Part shown: positions 35,133-44,296 of the stretch, in pieces
Position numbering within the stretch: the stretch's first letter is position 1
Layout: the number at the start of each line of letters is the position of its first letter
NCBI RefSeq assembly: GCF_012726295.1
Contig: NZ_JABAOB010000004.1
Location: 124,001 to 188,000 of the forward strand
Reading direction: 5' to 3'
From: Chitinophaga sp. Ak27
GTDB taxonomy: Bacteria; Bacteroidota; Bacteroidia; Chitinophagales; Chitinophagaceae
Length of the DNA: 64,000 bases
Program-made: the position numbers and the translations under genes
Notes under the pieces: model-generated
Databases searched by the model: none
The model's input: the letters and a program-made list of their open reading frames with translations, nothing else
Told to the model about the DNA's origin: nothing

Positions 35133-36545
35133 ATGGACACTATTATCCGGCGTATATGGTGGATCGTTATTCCCACTGCCCTTGCAGTACTGGCTTTTCA
35201 GCTGTACTGGCTGCGTATGTCCTATGTCAGCCAGGAAACCAGCCTACGGCAGATTGCATCCGATGCTCTGCAAAAGGCGCATGATGTGACGCTGGTGGAA
35301 TCTGTAAAAATGCTCGCTCCTGGTGAAAAACAAGATAGCAACAGGCAATTCCGGGTAAGTAGCAGCGTAAGCATCAACAGGGGCGATAGCGGGATGCTGG
35401 ATTCGCTGCTGGCCAAAAGCAAGACCCTGCCAGGCATTAAGATCATTTCCCAGGAAAGCCGGCATAAAGGAAGAGATACCCTTATTGAAAGAGAAATCAA
35501 GCCCGAGAGCTCCGGCCTGAATGTGACTAAGCTAATGGCCAATGTATTTTCCTTGTCAAGCCTGGTGGAGATAGATACCGCGCTGCTGGCCGTTAATTAC
35601 CGGAAAGAACTGCAAAACAGGCATATCACATTACCTTTCAACATTTCCTTTGCGCCGGCAGATCAGCATATAGGGTTTGTAACGTTGCCGGTAATATGGC
35701 AGCAAAAAGACGTGTTGTTGGTAGTACATTTTGAGGGTATCAATAACCTGTTGCTGTTTAAAATCCTCTGGCCTGTTGTGCTTTCTTTCTTCCTGGTATT
35801 GCTGATCATTGGCTGTATCTGGACTTTATGGCGGATTATTGTCCGGCAAAAGAAACTGGAGGTAATGAAGAATGATTTTATCAGCAATATTACCCATGAG
35901 CTGAAGACGCCGGTAGCGATTCTAAGAGCCACCAATGAGGCATTGCTGTCTTTCGGGGGAATGAATGACGCCGAAAAGACAGAGCGCTATCTTCGCCTCG
36001 GACAAGACGAAATCCGTAAACTACAGGGGCTTGTCGACAATATTATGGCCCTGACCAGGCTGGAAGACGGAGACGATGAGCTGACAGGCGCCGGAGAGGA
36101 TATTTCGCTGTCAGCCCTGCTGAAAGCCGTCACGCAGCGATTTTTAGGCTTGCCGGGCGTAGATATCCAATTAGATATTCAAATCAGCCACGATCAGTTG
36201 CATTCCTACCCGGTAGCGCTAAAAACAATTTTCTCCAACCTGCTGGATAACGCCATCAAGTATACGATAGCGGAAGAAAAACAGATCTCTTTACAGGTGA
36301 GAGAGAATGAACTGCACTATCTCATTTTTATAGAAGACCAGGGGATAGGTATTGCCAAACAACACCTGCCCTATATTTTTGATAGGTTCTACCGTGTACC
36401 GCATGGCGACCTGCACGAAGTAAAAGGACATGGATTGGGACTCAGTCATGTGAAAAAACTGGTAGAGCGCCTAAAGGGTACCATCAGCGTGGAAAGTACA
36501 CCAGGAAAAGGAACTATATTTATCATACAATTGAGAAAGTCATGA
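35133..36545 (+). CDS. Sensor histidine kinase
   Basis: A 470-aa membrane histidine kinase. TM1 (about 6-28) and TM2 (about 208-234) enclose a periplasmic sensor of about 180 residues. The phospho-acceptor is in FISNITHELKTPVAIL (His near 254), N-box NLLDNAIKY near 368, G1 DQGIGIA, F-box YIFDRFYRV and G2 GHGLGLSHV. It autophosphorylates and passes the phosphate to the response regulator, whose start codon overlaps this stop (ATGA). The sensor domain has no recognisable ligand motif. It is followed by an outer-membrane barrel gene and a GLPGLI gene, so an envelope signal is likely. Confidence 0.95.
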   Translation: MDTIIRRIWWIVIPTALAVLAFQLYWLRMSYVSQETSLRQIASDALQKAHDVTLVESVKMLAPGEKQDSNRQFRVSSSVSINRGDSGMLDSLLAKSKTLPGIKIISQESRHKGRDTLIEREIKPESSGLNVTKLMANVFSLSSLVEIDTALLAVNYRKELQNRHITLPFNISFAPADQHIGFVTLPVIWQQKDVLLVVHFEGINNLLLFKILWPVVLSFFLVLLIIGCIWTLWRIIVRQKKLEVMKNDFISNITHELKTPVAILRATNEALLSFGGMNDAEKTERYLRLGQDEIRKLQGLVDNIMALTRLEDGDDELTGAGEDISLSALLKAVTQRFLGLPGVDIQLDIQISHDQLHSYPVALKTIFSNLLDNAIKYTIAEEKQISLQVRENELHYLIFIEDQGIGIAKQHLPYIFDRFYRVPHGDLHEVKGHGLGLSHVKKLVERLKGTISVESTPGKGTIFIIQLRKS

Positions 36546-37234
36546 GTCAACCGATACGGTTGTTATTAGTAGAAGATGAAGAAGTACTAGCTGGCGTGGT
36601 AGCAGAAACGCTGGAGATGAAAGGCTTTGCCGTAGCCAAAGCCGTTAACGGCGTACAGGGGATGGAGCTATATCATAGCTTTAAACCCGCTATATGCGTA
36701 GTAGATGTGATGATGCCAAAAAAAGACGGTATTACGCTGGTGCAGGAAATCAGGGCTATCGACAATAGGATACCGCTGGTATTCCTCACCGCCAAAAGTG
36801 AAATACAGGACGTCCTAAAAGGTTTCCGTGCAGGTGCAGACGACTACATCAAAAAGCCCTTTAGCATGGAGGAGCTCATACTCCGGATACATGCCCTGTT
36901 AAAAAGATCGATGGTAGCACCAGAGCAAACGCCCGCCACCGGGCAGTTCCGCCTCGGTGAATATGTGTTTGATCACAGCCGCCAGGAACTTCATCATGGA
37001 AACGGTATGCAGCGCCTTTCACAACGGGAGGCCGATATGCTGAAAATACTAACCGACAATATCGGTAACATCACCTCCCGGAAAGATATGCTGATGGAGC
37101 TGTGGGGAGATGATAGCTTTTTTAACGCCCGCAATATGGACGTATACATTACGCGCCTGCGGAAATACCTGCGCTTCGATAACAATATACAGATTATCAA
37201 CATACGTGCCCGCGGATTTAAACTCATCGTATAA
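36542..37234 (+). CDS. OmpR/PhoB family response regulator
   Basis: A 230-aa two-domain regulator. The receiver has LLLVEDEE, the phospho-acceptor Asp in CVVDVMMPKKD (about 56), T in VFLTAKS and K in DDYIKKPF. The C-terminal winged helix (about 130-230) includes LSQREADMLKILTDNIGNITSRKDML and YITRLRKYL. It overlaps the kinase gene by 4 bases. Probable targets are its own operon promoter and that of the following outer-membrane gene, both of which carry 10-base-period TTAAC repeats. Confidence 0.95.
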   Translation: MSQPIRLLLVEDEEVLAGVVAETLEMKGFAVAKAVNGVQGMELYHSFKPAICVVDVMMPKKDGITLVQEIRAIDNRIPLVFLTAKSEIQDVLKGFRAGADDYIKKPFSMEELILRIHALLKRSMVAPEQTPATGQFRLGEYVFDHSRQELHHGNGMQRLSQREADMLKILTDNIGNITSRKDMLMELWGDDSFFNARNMDVYITRLRKYLRFDNNIQIINIRARGFKLIV

Positions 37235-37244
37235 ACAAAAAGTT

Positions 37245-37310
37245 TTAACACTCATTAAGACTATATACATACCCGTTAACCCATTCCTGAGAGGCGTCCC
37301 CATAGCTTTG
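37245..37310 (+). promoter_or_regulatory. Direct-repeat box and -7 element before the outer-membrane barrel gene
   Basis: TTAACAC at 37245-37251 and TTAAGAC at 37255-37261 repeat with a 10-base period; this is the reverse orientation of the CTGTTAA pair at 35075-35091. TAGCTTTG at 37303-37310 fits TAnnTTTG and lies 10 bases before the start codon. No clear -33 box is seen, which suits an activated promoter. Confidence 0.45.
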
Positions 37311-37320
37311 CAACAGATTA

Positions 37321-40107
37321 ATGCAAATGACTATGGTAAGAATACTGCCGCTGATATTACTTGTATCTTTGCTGCTGCCAGAAGTTGCTGGGGCACAGCA
37401 ATCACTGCACACATACGTTCATGATGTCGCAAACAACCAGCCACTCGCAGGCGCCACCGGGAGTCTCCGTATCCCGGGAGATACCGCGGTAATCAGCTCC
37501 GGCATGGCGAATGGACAGGGCAAAATTTCTTTCATTAATATTCCCAATGGTAAATACGAACTGCTCATACATTCCCTTGGTTACCAGGATCAAAAACGTC
37601 GTGTAACCGTTCCCGGTATATGGCCCGACAGCATCGCCCTTACCCCAGGCTTAACGCTTAGGGAGGTAACTATCCAAGAAGACGCAGCGCCGGTAAGGAT
37701 GAAAGGCGATACAGTGGAATATAACGCAGCAAAATTCAAAACCAAAGAAAACGCTGTAGTGGAAGACCTGCTGCGTAAGCTGCCCGGTGTAAAAGTAGAG
37801 CGCGATGGATCGATTAAAGCACAGGGAGAACAAGTACAACGTATCCTCGTAGATGGCAAAGAGTTTTTTGGCAGCGATCCCACCGTTGCTACCCGCAACC
37901 TTCCCGCAGATATGATCGACAAAGTACAGGTGCTGGACAAGCAAAGTGAGACGGGTGAATTTACCGGCGTTGCCGACGGACAACAAACCAAGACCATCAA
38001 CCTGGTAACTAAAAAGAACAGGAAGCGCGGCTTCTTTGGTAACGCCAGTGCCGGTATAGGCACCGATGGCCGCTATGAAGGCGGTATCAATGCCAATAGC
38101 TTTGCCGGTGATATGCAGCTCTCCGGATTACTCAAAGGGAATAACGTGAATAAGTCGGGATTCAGCGCATCAGAGCTGCTGCAGCTGGTAATGAAAGACC
38201 CAAACATGCTCAGGAACCTGCCGCCGGCTGCGTTGTCAGAACTGTCGCGTATGAAAGGAGTAAGGATCGAAGGCAATGGAGGCAATATCGCTGAAATAGC
38301 CCGCCCCACTGGATTGACAGACACTAAGTTCGGTGGTGTAAACTTTAATAATGACTGGGACAATTTAAAGTGGCGCAGCAGTTACTTCTACAATAACAAC
38401 CGTACCAGCAATAATTATAGTTATGCCAGGCAGTACCGCATGCCAGACACCGCTTATAACTATCTCCAGGCGGGCAACACATCGGGCAACAATACCAACC
38501 AACGCATCGATATGAGCGGGGACATAAAATTTAATCCCCGTACCTCGCTGAAAATATCGCCTCATATGAGCATCAATGGCGGCAACAACCAGGAGGATCG
38601 CAGCTACCGGTCCTTTACTGCAGATGGTGTGAAGTTATTGAATGACGGACGGCAGCTAACCAATAGTATTAACAAACAGCAACTGCTGACCACCGAACTA
38701 ATCCTGCGTCACCGGCTGGCCAAACCAGGACGCACGGTGGTACTGAATGTAACGCCGGAGTACTATCATAATACAGGGGAAACATACAATAGGAATACCG
38801 GCAATTTCTATAACCTGCAGGGGGGAGAAAAACAACCAATTACAGATCAGCTACGAACAGATAAGGGAGATGTGTATAGCGTGAACACCAACATTTTATA
38901 CACCGAACCGCTGTCGCGCTCTCTCAGCCTGCAAGCCGGGCAAATGTTTTACTATAGCCAGGGGAAATACAACAGGCAGGTATGCGACCGCGATGCCAGC
39001 GGCCACTATACTCAACCCAATGCGTTGCTGAGTGATATATACGACGCAAATTCCCGGCAATATACCAGCAAATTATCCCTCGCCGGGAATCACAAGCGCC
39101 TGTTATACACAGTGGGAGCGGGTTGGCGCCAATTTAATATCCGTGGTAGCTCCGATATGAAAGGCTATCACGTAAACAGCAACTATCGCGCATGGCTGCC
39201 GGAAGTTTATGCCGAGTGGAAACAAAATAAAACAACGAAGTTGATCTTCCGGTATAACATGGACGCATCAGCCCCTTCTGTGGCCCAGCTTCAACCGCTG
39301 GAAGACAACAGTGATCCGCTTTACATACGGAAGGGGAATCCACTGCTGCAACAGAAAAAGAGCCAGCATTTGCAACTATCGTTCAACAACTTTCAGCTAA
39401 CAGCTGGTAACAGTATCTATGCACGGGCCGATTTTACCTACTTCAACAGGGATATAACAGACAGTACCAGCATTGAAGCCGCCAGTGGCAAGCAATACAT
39501 CATCCCGGTGAATGTTGCGGGGAATCTTAACGGGTCGCTGGCAGTGGGTAAAAGCATCGGCATCGGTCATAATGGTTCCTCTTTTACGGCTGGGATCAGT
39601 GCTACCTATGTACGCAGTCTTACTTTTACAAATAGTCTGCCCAACATTAACCGTACCTGGTCTATAACTCCGGATATGAATTTCAACTACTATCTGGGTG
39701 ATAACATTAATGTATCGGCACGTGGGAGCGCCGCCTGGAATATGCGCCGGTTTTCCGTTACGCCGCTGCTGCCGGAAAAAAACTGGCTGCTGATGTATGG
39801 AGTGGAGTCCATTGTAACACTGCCCTGGGATATTTCACTGGAAGCGGGAACAGATGGTTTTAGTTCCTTAGGGATGGCCGCCGGGTATAATAACACCATA
39901 CTATTGGTGAATGCCGCCATCACCAAGGGAATTGGTAAGTCGTTCTCCCTGCGGGCGGAAGCAAAAGACCTGCTCAATCGTAATATCACCATCAACCGCA
40001 TTAATGGCAGCGGTTATATAGAAGATCGGCAGAACAGTGTACTGGGAAGATATTTTTTACTCAGTGCGGTATATAAATTCAGACACTTTCCAAAAACAAA
40101 AAAATAA
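37321..40107 (+). CDS. Outer-membrane beta-barrel protein (TonB receptor-like, plug-containing)
   Basis: A 928-aa outer-membrane protein with a signal peptide (hydrophobic residues about 6-22, AGAQ cleavage). Residues about 25-110 are a carboxypeptidase regulatory-like beta-sandwich (VHDVANNQPLAGATGSLRI). A plug-like domain follows (VVEDLLRKLPGVKVERDGSI, QRILVDGKEFFGSDP), then a long C-terminal barrel rich in Asn and aromatic residues and ending in a penultimate aromatic strand YFLLSAVYKFRHF. It is of the Bacteroidota outer-membrane family often seen beside GLPGLI proteins. The start could be ATG 37327. It is likely under control of the upstream two-component pair. Confidence 0.9.
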   Translation: MQMTMVRILPLILLVSLLLPEVAGAQQSLHTYVHDVANNQPLAGATGSLRIPGDTAVISSGMANGQGKISFINIPNGKYELLIHSLGYQDQKRRVTVPGIWPDSIALTPGLTLREVTIQEDAAPVRMKGDTVEYNAAKFKTKENAVVEDLLRKLPGVKVERDGSIKAQGEQVQRILVDGKEFFGSDPTVATRNLPADMIDKVQVLDKQSETGEFTGVADGQQTKTINLVTKKNRKRGFFGNASAGIGTDGRYEGGINANSFAGDMQLSGLLKGNNVNKSGFSASELLQLVMKDPNMLRNLPPAALSELSRMKGVRIEGNGGNIAEIARPTGLTDTKFGGVNFNNDWDNLKWRSSYFYNNNRTSNNYSYARQYRMPDTAYNYLQAGNTSGNNTNQRIDMSGDIKFNPRTSLKISPHMSINGGNNQEDRSYRSFTADGVKLLNDGRQLTNSINKQQLLTTELILRHRLAKPGRTVVLNVTPEYYHNTGETYNRNTGNFYNLQGGEKQPITDQLRTDKGDVYSVNTNILYTEPLSRSLSLQAGQMFYYSQGKYNRQVCDRDASGHYTQPNALLSDIYDANSRQYTSKLSLAGNHKRLLYTVGAGWRQFNIRGSSDMKGYHVNSNYRAWLPEVYAEWKQNKTTKLIFRYNMDASAPSVAQLQPLEDNSDPLYIRKGNPLLQQKKSQHLQLSFNNFQLTAGNSIYARADFTYFNRDITDSTSIEAASGKQYIIPVNVAGNLNGSLAVGKSIGIGHNGSSFTAGISATYVRSLTFTNSLPNINRTWSITPDMNFNYYLGDNINVSARGSAAWNMRRFSVTPLLPEKNWLLMYGVESIVTLPWDISLEAGTDGFSSLGMAAGYNNTILLVNAAITKGIGKSFSLRAEAKDLLNRNITINRINGSGYIEDRQNSVLGRYFLLSAVYKFRHFPKTKK

Positions 40108-40116
40108 ATAATGCAT

Positions 40117-40806
40117 ATGAAAAAGATGGTGTTTCTGCTCGCCATGGCGAGCCTCTCTTCAGCAGTAGGTATGGCACAGGATAAGAGCCAGGGTAAAATT
40201 GATTATGAAGTTACCCTGAATGTCCGGGCGTCCATGAAGCCCGATCAGCAACAGTATAAAGACCTGGTGCCGGAAAAAGTAGTGAATAAAGAAGTACTGT
40301 ATTTTAATGGTAGCAAAGCACGGTTATCTCGTAAAGATCCGGACGAGATTACATCGGATGAAGGGGCAAAAGTAAAAATAGTTACCAACGATGGTCAGAT
40401 TGCAGTTTATTCAAATGGGGCTACAGGGCAGTCCTGGTCGCTACGGGAGGAAAATGGCAAGAAGACATTGGTGTCAATGGGAAAAGGACATAAGCCAATG
40501 GGAAAGCAAGTTAAGCAGGTAGACACAGCAAAAGTGGAAACCGGTAAAAGAACCAGGGAAATACTTGGATTTACCTGCCGGGAAATGGTTATAAAAAGTA
40601 AAGAGATGGGAGAGATGACATTGTGGGTAACCGATGCGCTACCGCTCTATGCCGGCCCGATGGGAATGGTAACAGATAAAGGCCTCGTGCTTGGAGTAGA
40701 GAACAAAAAGCTTAGCGCCATCGCGACTGCTATTAACTATTCCCCTGTAAGCGTCAGTGAAGTAACCATACCGGAGGATATTCCGGTAATGGAGGAGGGG
40801 AAATAA
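40117..40806 (+). CDS. GLPGLI family periplasmic protein
   Basis: A 229-aa exported protein with signal peptide MKKMVFLLAMASLSSAVGMAQ. The mature start GKIDYEVTLNV, the middle REILGFTCREMVIKS and LWVTDALPL, then VLGVENKKLSAIATAI are the pattern of the GLPGLI family, whose name motif appears here as GPMGMV. The family is of unknown function and commonly accompanies the type of barrel protein encoded just upstream, 9 bases away. ATG 40111 is an equally placed alternative start. A strong terminator follows. Confidence 0.88.
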   Translation: MKKMVFLLAMASLSSAVGMAQDKSQGKIDYEVTLNVRASMKPDQQQYKDLVPEKVVNKEVLYFNGSKARLSRKDPDEITSDEGAKVKIVTNDGQIAVYSNGATGQSWSLREENGKKTLVSMGKGHKPMGKQVKQVDTAKVETGKRTREILGFTCREMVIKSKEMGEMTLWVTDALPLYAGPMGMVTDKGLVLGVENKKLSAIATAINYSPVSVSEVTIPEDIPVMEEGK

Positions 40807-40828
40807 CTTACGAAGGAAAGACCTATCG

Positions 40829-40859
40829 AGCCGGCAACCTATGAGTTGCCGGCTTTTTT
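40829..40859 (+). terminator. Intrinsic terminator after the GLPGLI gene
   Basis: A perfect 10-bp stem (AGCCGGCAAC with GTTGCCGGCT), 6-base loop, then five T. It ends the kinase-regulator-barrel-GLPGLI unit. Confidence 0.95.
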
Positions 40860-41038
40860 AGTAGGCTGATACTGTCGGTTATAAAATCGTTTTTGTTGCA
40901 AAAAGCAATGGCGGAAGGCTTGCACCAGTTGGTGGAATCTTTAAATATTCTCTAAAAAATTTTAAGAGATATGTTACTTTTGAAAGAGTTGGAAACACTC
41001 CAGTATTGATCGATAATTGCGGGATCAAAATCCTTAAA

Positions 41039-41379
41039 ATGATTGCTACCGGGCATAATAAAAATGAGCTATTGGAGCAAATGGCTGCCGGTAGTGAGAT
41101 TGCGTTTGAAGAAATTAGCTTTTATATAGTGCCATGTTGTACGGAAATATCCTGAAGCTTGTCAAATCCCGCACGGTGGCTCAGGAAATTCTCCAGGAAG
41201 CATTTATAAAAATATGAGAGTACCATTCCGCTATTGATCCGGATAAGTCATTTTCTTCATAACTGTTTACCATCGCCCGTAATCTGATATCCAATTCCTA
41301 CGTGAAAACAGCGAGAGACAGGGTGTTGCTGCAAATACCCGCTGGCGGAATGCTTCGCCGTTGCCCGGTGCGGATGTGA
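41039..41379 (+). pseudogene. Decayed FecI-like ECF sigma factor gene
   Basis: Remnant of an ECF RNA polymerase sigma factor. The first frame from ATG 41039 reads NELLEQMAAGSEIAFEEI, the usual start of sigma region 2. After a 1-base shift near 41115-41125 the next frame reads MLYGNILKLVKSRTVAQEIL, QEAFIKI, stop (TGA), EYHSAIDPDKSFSS, stop (TAA), LFTIARNLISNSYVKTARD. Both stops fall at positions normally held by Trp and Tyr. Region 4 is missing. The frame is also open for about 58 codons upstream (40865-41038) without a start codon; I do not recognise that part. With three inactivating changes it cannot make a working factor. No anti-sigma or SusC/D partner remains nearby. Confidence 0.88.
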
Positions 41380-41494
41380 CGATCGATTTAATCTGCGCTC
41401 CAATAGCGCAGAACCCAGGATACTGGGAATAATACTAGCTTTAAGGAGGATGGGAAAGCCATCCTCCTGTTATATCTATAAAAACAAAAGTCTG

Positions 41495-43390
41495 ATGATG
41501 ATTTCCTGGTGCAAGAAATTCTTGCTTTTATTGAGTTGTTACTTTTTCCTATCTGCCTTTTATGCAACAGCACAAAAGACAATACCATTGGAGTCCCCTG
41601 ATGGGAAAACCCGGTTCCGTTTATTTATCAGTGAGGACGGTACAATCGGGTATGATATTTTTTACCGGCAGCAGGAAGTGATTGAACGCTCATCACTGGG
41701 ACTGGCGGGCTGGAGTGACCATTTGCATTTGATAGCTAGTCATCAGGGCGAAAAGAATACCTCCTGGAAGCCGGTGTATGGAGAAAGAAGTGTAGTACAT
41801 GACCAATATCATACCGGTACCTATACATTCGAAGGAAATGGAAAACGACAGCTGCAATTAGAGGTGCGGGTCTATAACGAAGGTGTAGCTTTTCGTTATT
41901 ATTTTCCCGGAGCTACTGCCGGCAATAAGGTGCGTATTCAAAAAGATTTATCTGTATTCACACTGCCGGCAGGTACCATGGCCTGGTTTACTAACCATGC
42001 CCAGGGAAGTTATCGTCTGTTGCCGTTGGAAAAATGGCCATCAGCTGCAGAAAGGCCGTTGACATTACAGTTAAAGAATGGGCTATATGCTGCCCTGACC
42101 GAAGCGGAAGTGGTAAATTATTGTCGCACTTATTTTGCATTAGACTCCACCAAACCCAATACCATAGGCTGTGCTATGTATGAACCGGTGGAGTTTTCAA
42201 AACCATTTGCCACGCCGTGGCGGGTAGTCATGATAGCAGAGAAGCCTGCGCAGTTATTGCAACATAATGATTTGTTACTGAACCTGAATTTGCCTTGCGC
42301 CATTAAAAATACTGCCTGGATAAAGCCGGGTAAAGTAATGCGCGAAATGACCTTATCTACCGATGGGGCAAAGAAAGCGATAGACTTTGCGGTGAAGCGG
42401 CATTTGCAATACATTCATTTTGATGCAGGCTGGTACGGTTATGAATACGACACTGCTTCCGATGCATCGCGTGTACAAGTAGATCCCCGCCGTAATCCGA
42501 AGAATGATTTGGATTTGCCGGTTATAATCAGCTATGCCAAACAACATGGCATCGGCGTTTTCTTATACGTAAACCAGATTGCGTTGGCAAAGCAGCTGGA
42601 TAGCTTATTGCCATTGTACGAAAAATGGGGGGTGGCAGGAGTAAAATTTGGATTTGTAAATGTAGGTTCCTATAAATGGACTGAGTGGCTGCATGAGGCA
42701 GTAAAGAAATGCGCACACTATCATTTAATGGTGGATATCCATGATGAGTATCGCCCTACCGGATTTAGCAGAACCTATCCCAACTTACTTACACAGGAAG
42801 GAATAAAAGGAAATGAAGAAATGCCGGATGCTACCCATAACACAGTATTGCCATTTACCCGGTTTTTATGCGGGGCAGCTGACTATACAATCTGCTACTA
42901 CCACCGGCCGGAGCTAAAAAGCCGCCTTGCCGAAACGCAAAATGCGCATGTACTGAAAACTACGTCCATGCACCAAATGGCGTTGTCAGTGGTATATTAT
43001 AGCCCACTGCAATTTTTGTATTGGTATGATAAACCGGAAGACTCGCAGGACGAGCCTGAGCTGAGATTTTTTGATGCTGTTCCTACGGTCTGGGATGATA
43101 CCAGGGTCGTGGAGGGAGCCATCGGGGAGTATATTATCGTTGCCAGGAGAAGCGGAACGGATTGGTATGTGGGCGCCATCACTAATGACGACGGCCGGGA
43201 TATTAAAATCAATTGCTCTTTTCTGACTAAGGGAAAGCGGTATAGGGCGGAGATTTATTACGATGACCCGGCATCTCCGGTCCGTACCAAAGTATCTATA
43301 AAACAAGTGGAGGTGGATGCTTCCAGCATACTGGATGCACATTTATTAGCATCAGGAGGGGAAGCGATCCGGTTTACCCAACTGAAATAA
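41495..43390 (+). CDS. Glycoside hydrolase family 97 (SusB-like)
   Basis: A 631-aa secreted enzyme with signal peptide (hydrophobic residues about 7-25, ATAQ); ATG 41495 was chosen because the signal follows directly. The N-terminal beta-sandwich (SPDGKTRFRLFISEDGTIGYDIFYR) and the barrel motifs YIHFDAGWYG and LTQEGIKGNEEMPDATHN are typical of GH97, which cleaves alpha-glucosides or alpha-galactosides. At the strand where retaining members have the nucleophile Asp (VDF) this protein has KFGFV, as in inverting SusB-type enzymes, so alpha-glucosidase with inversion is likelier. It is single, with a terminator; its upstream region is the decayed sigma gene. Confidence 0.92.
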   Translation: MMISWCKKFLLLLSCYFFLSAFYATAQKTIPLESPDGKTRFRLFISEDGTIGYDIFYRQQEVIERSSLGLAGWSDHLHLIASHQGEKNTSWKPVYGERSVVHDQYHTGTYTFEGNGKRQLQLEVRVYNEGVAFRYYFPGATAGNKVRIQKDLSVFTLPAGTMAWFTNHAQGSYRLLPLEKWPSAAERPLTLQLKNGLYAALTEAEVVNYCRTYFALDSTKPNTIGCAMYEPVEFSKPFATPWRVVMIAEKPAQLLQHNDLLLNLNLPCAIKNTAWIKPGKVMREMTLSTDGAKKAIDFAVKRHLQYIHFDAGWYGYEYDTASDASRVQVDPRRNPKNDLDLPVIISYAKQHGIGVFLYVNQIALAKQLDSLLPLYEKWGVAGVKFGFVNVGSYKWTEWLHEAVKKCAHYHLMVDIHDEYRPTGFSRTYPNLLTQEGIKGNEEMPDATHNTVLPFTRFLCGAADYTICYYHRPELKSRLAETQNAHVLKTTSMHQMALSVVYYSPLQFLYWYDKPEDSQDEPELRFFDAVPTVWDDTRVVEGAIGEYIIVARRSGTDWYVGAITNDDGRDIKINCSFLTKGKRYRAEIYYDDPASPVRTKVSIKQVEVDASSILDAHLLASGGEAIRFTQLK

Positions 43391-43424
43391 ATAGGTGAGA
43401 CTACGCGGGTGCCAGCGGCCTTTG

Positions 43425-43451
43425 AACCTACGCATTGCGTAGGTTTTTTTA
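43425..43451. terminator. Terminator between GH97 and MarR genes
   Basis: Inverted repeat AACCTACGCA/TGCGTAGGTT (43425-43434 and 43436-43445) followed by a run of T on the + strand. It lies between the convergent GH97 and MarR genes and serves mainly the GH97 gene. Confidence 0.85.
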
Positions 43452-43453
43452 TA

Positions 43454-44155
43454 TTAAGCGTGTTTGTCATGGCGTTTCGATCCTGAAAACGCTGCAATTT
43501 TCTTTTGCTGCTCCAGTACTATCTGCGCCATCTTTTCTGTTCCGAATGCTGCTGCCAGCAGTTCATCTATCGTTTTGCTTTTAGCATTAGACAACACTTC
43601 CTGGTGTTTTTGTTCGGTGTCTTTCAGGAGGTTGATCACCACCTGTTTGTCTTTATCGTCTATGCTGCTATACATAAGCAAAGTAGGTTTGTGAAGCAGC
43701 TGGTATAATTTAAACAGGATTTTTTCACCGGCTTTTGTCAGGCTTACCAGCTTTGCCCTTTTGTCTTCAGGGTCTGCTCTTTCAGTTATATACCCCAATT
43801 TTTTCAACCGGTTAAGGATATCAATACCAGTCGTCTGTTCTGTGAAGTTGTATTGAATGATTTGTGTTTTCTTTACCTCTTTCAGATGGTAGATAGAGTT
43901 GAGAAAGTAGAACCAATCCAGTTCAAACCCAGGAATCTCCTGTAGGGCCATTTTGGAATAGGCCGTTTGCATGCCTGCGAGTCGCCCTATCAGCTTGGCA
44001 AATACGGTATCCAGGTCAGGGGGAGTTAGGCCGCTGAATAGCTGGCTGTTGCTTTCTTGAGCCAGGAAATACATGCAGAATTCCGTTGCGGAAGCGCCCG
44101 GATGCTGCCGTGCATAAGCCTCCCAGGCGGTAATTAGTTTCACCAGTTCACTCAT
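43454..44155 (-). CDS. MarR family transcriptional regulator
   Basis: A 233-aa winged-helix regulator, longer than the usual 140-160 aa because of an N-terminal helical part of about 80 residues and a C-terminal tail. The DNA-binding wing is clear: GIDILNRLKKLGYITERADPEDKRAKLVSLTKAGEKIL near 110-150. It diverges from the membrane protein gene at 44297, and the gap holds two like operator sites. It therefore probably represses itself and that gene in response to a small ligand. Confidence 0.9.
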   Translation of the reverse strand: MSELVKLITAWEAYARQHPGASATEFCMYFLAQESNSQLFSGLTPPDLDTVFAKLIGRLAGMQTAYSKMALQEIPGFELDWFYFLNSIYHLKEVKKTQIIQYNFTEQTTGIDILNRLKKLGYITERADPEDKRAKLVSLTKAGEKILFKLYQLLHKPTLLMYSSIDDKDKQVVINLLKDTEQKHQEVLSNAKSKTIDELLAAAFGTEKMAQIVLEQQKKIAAFSGSKRHDKHA

Positions 44156-44162
44156 AAGTTAA

Positions 44163-44256
44163 TTTATGTCGAATTCGATGTAAATATAGCAGAAAACAGG
44201 CGGATATGTTGGTTAAATGGTTTTTATATTTATTTTTACATCGAAATAGATGTTTT
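44163..44256. promoter_or_regulatory. Twin MarR operator candidates
   Basis: Two 22-base near-palindromes of the same type. At 44163-44184 the core is ATGTCGAATTCGATGT; at 44235-44256 it is ACATCGAAATAGATGT. Both fit a shared pattern of ACATCGAA followed by its inverted half, with T and A flanks. The first is next to the MarR start codon, the second about 40 bases before the divergent membrane gene. This is the layout of a repressor that controls both genes. Confidence 0.6.
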
Positions 44257-44296
44257 TATATAGAAAGTAAAACGAAAACGATTAAATATTTTTTAA

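Noticed and set aside
40865..41038. Open frame running in phase into the ECF sigma remnant
   Set aside because: It has no start codon and no family I recognise; it is mentioned with the pseudogene but not called as a gene.
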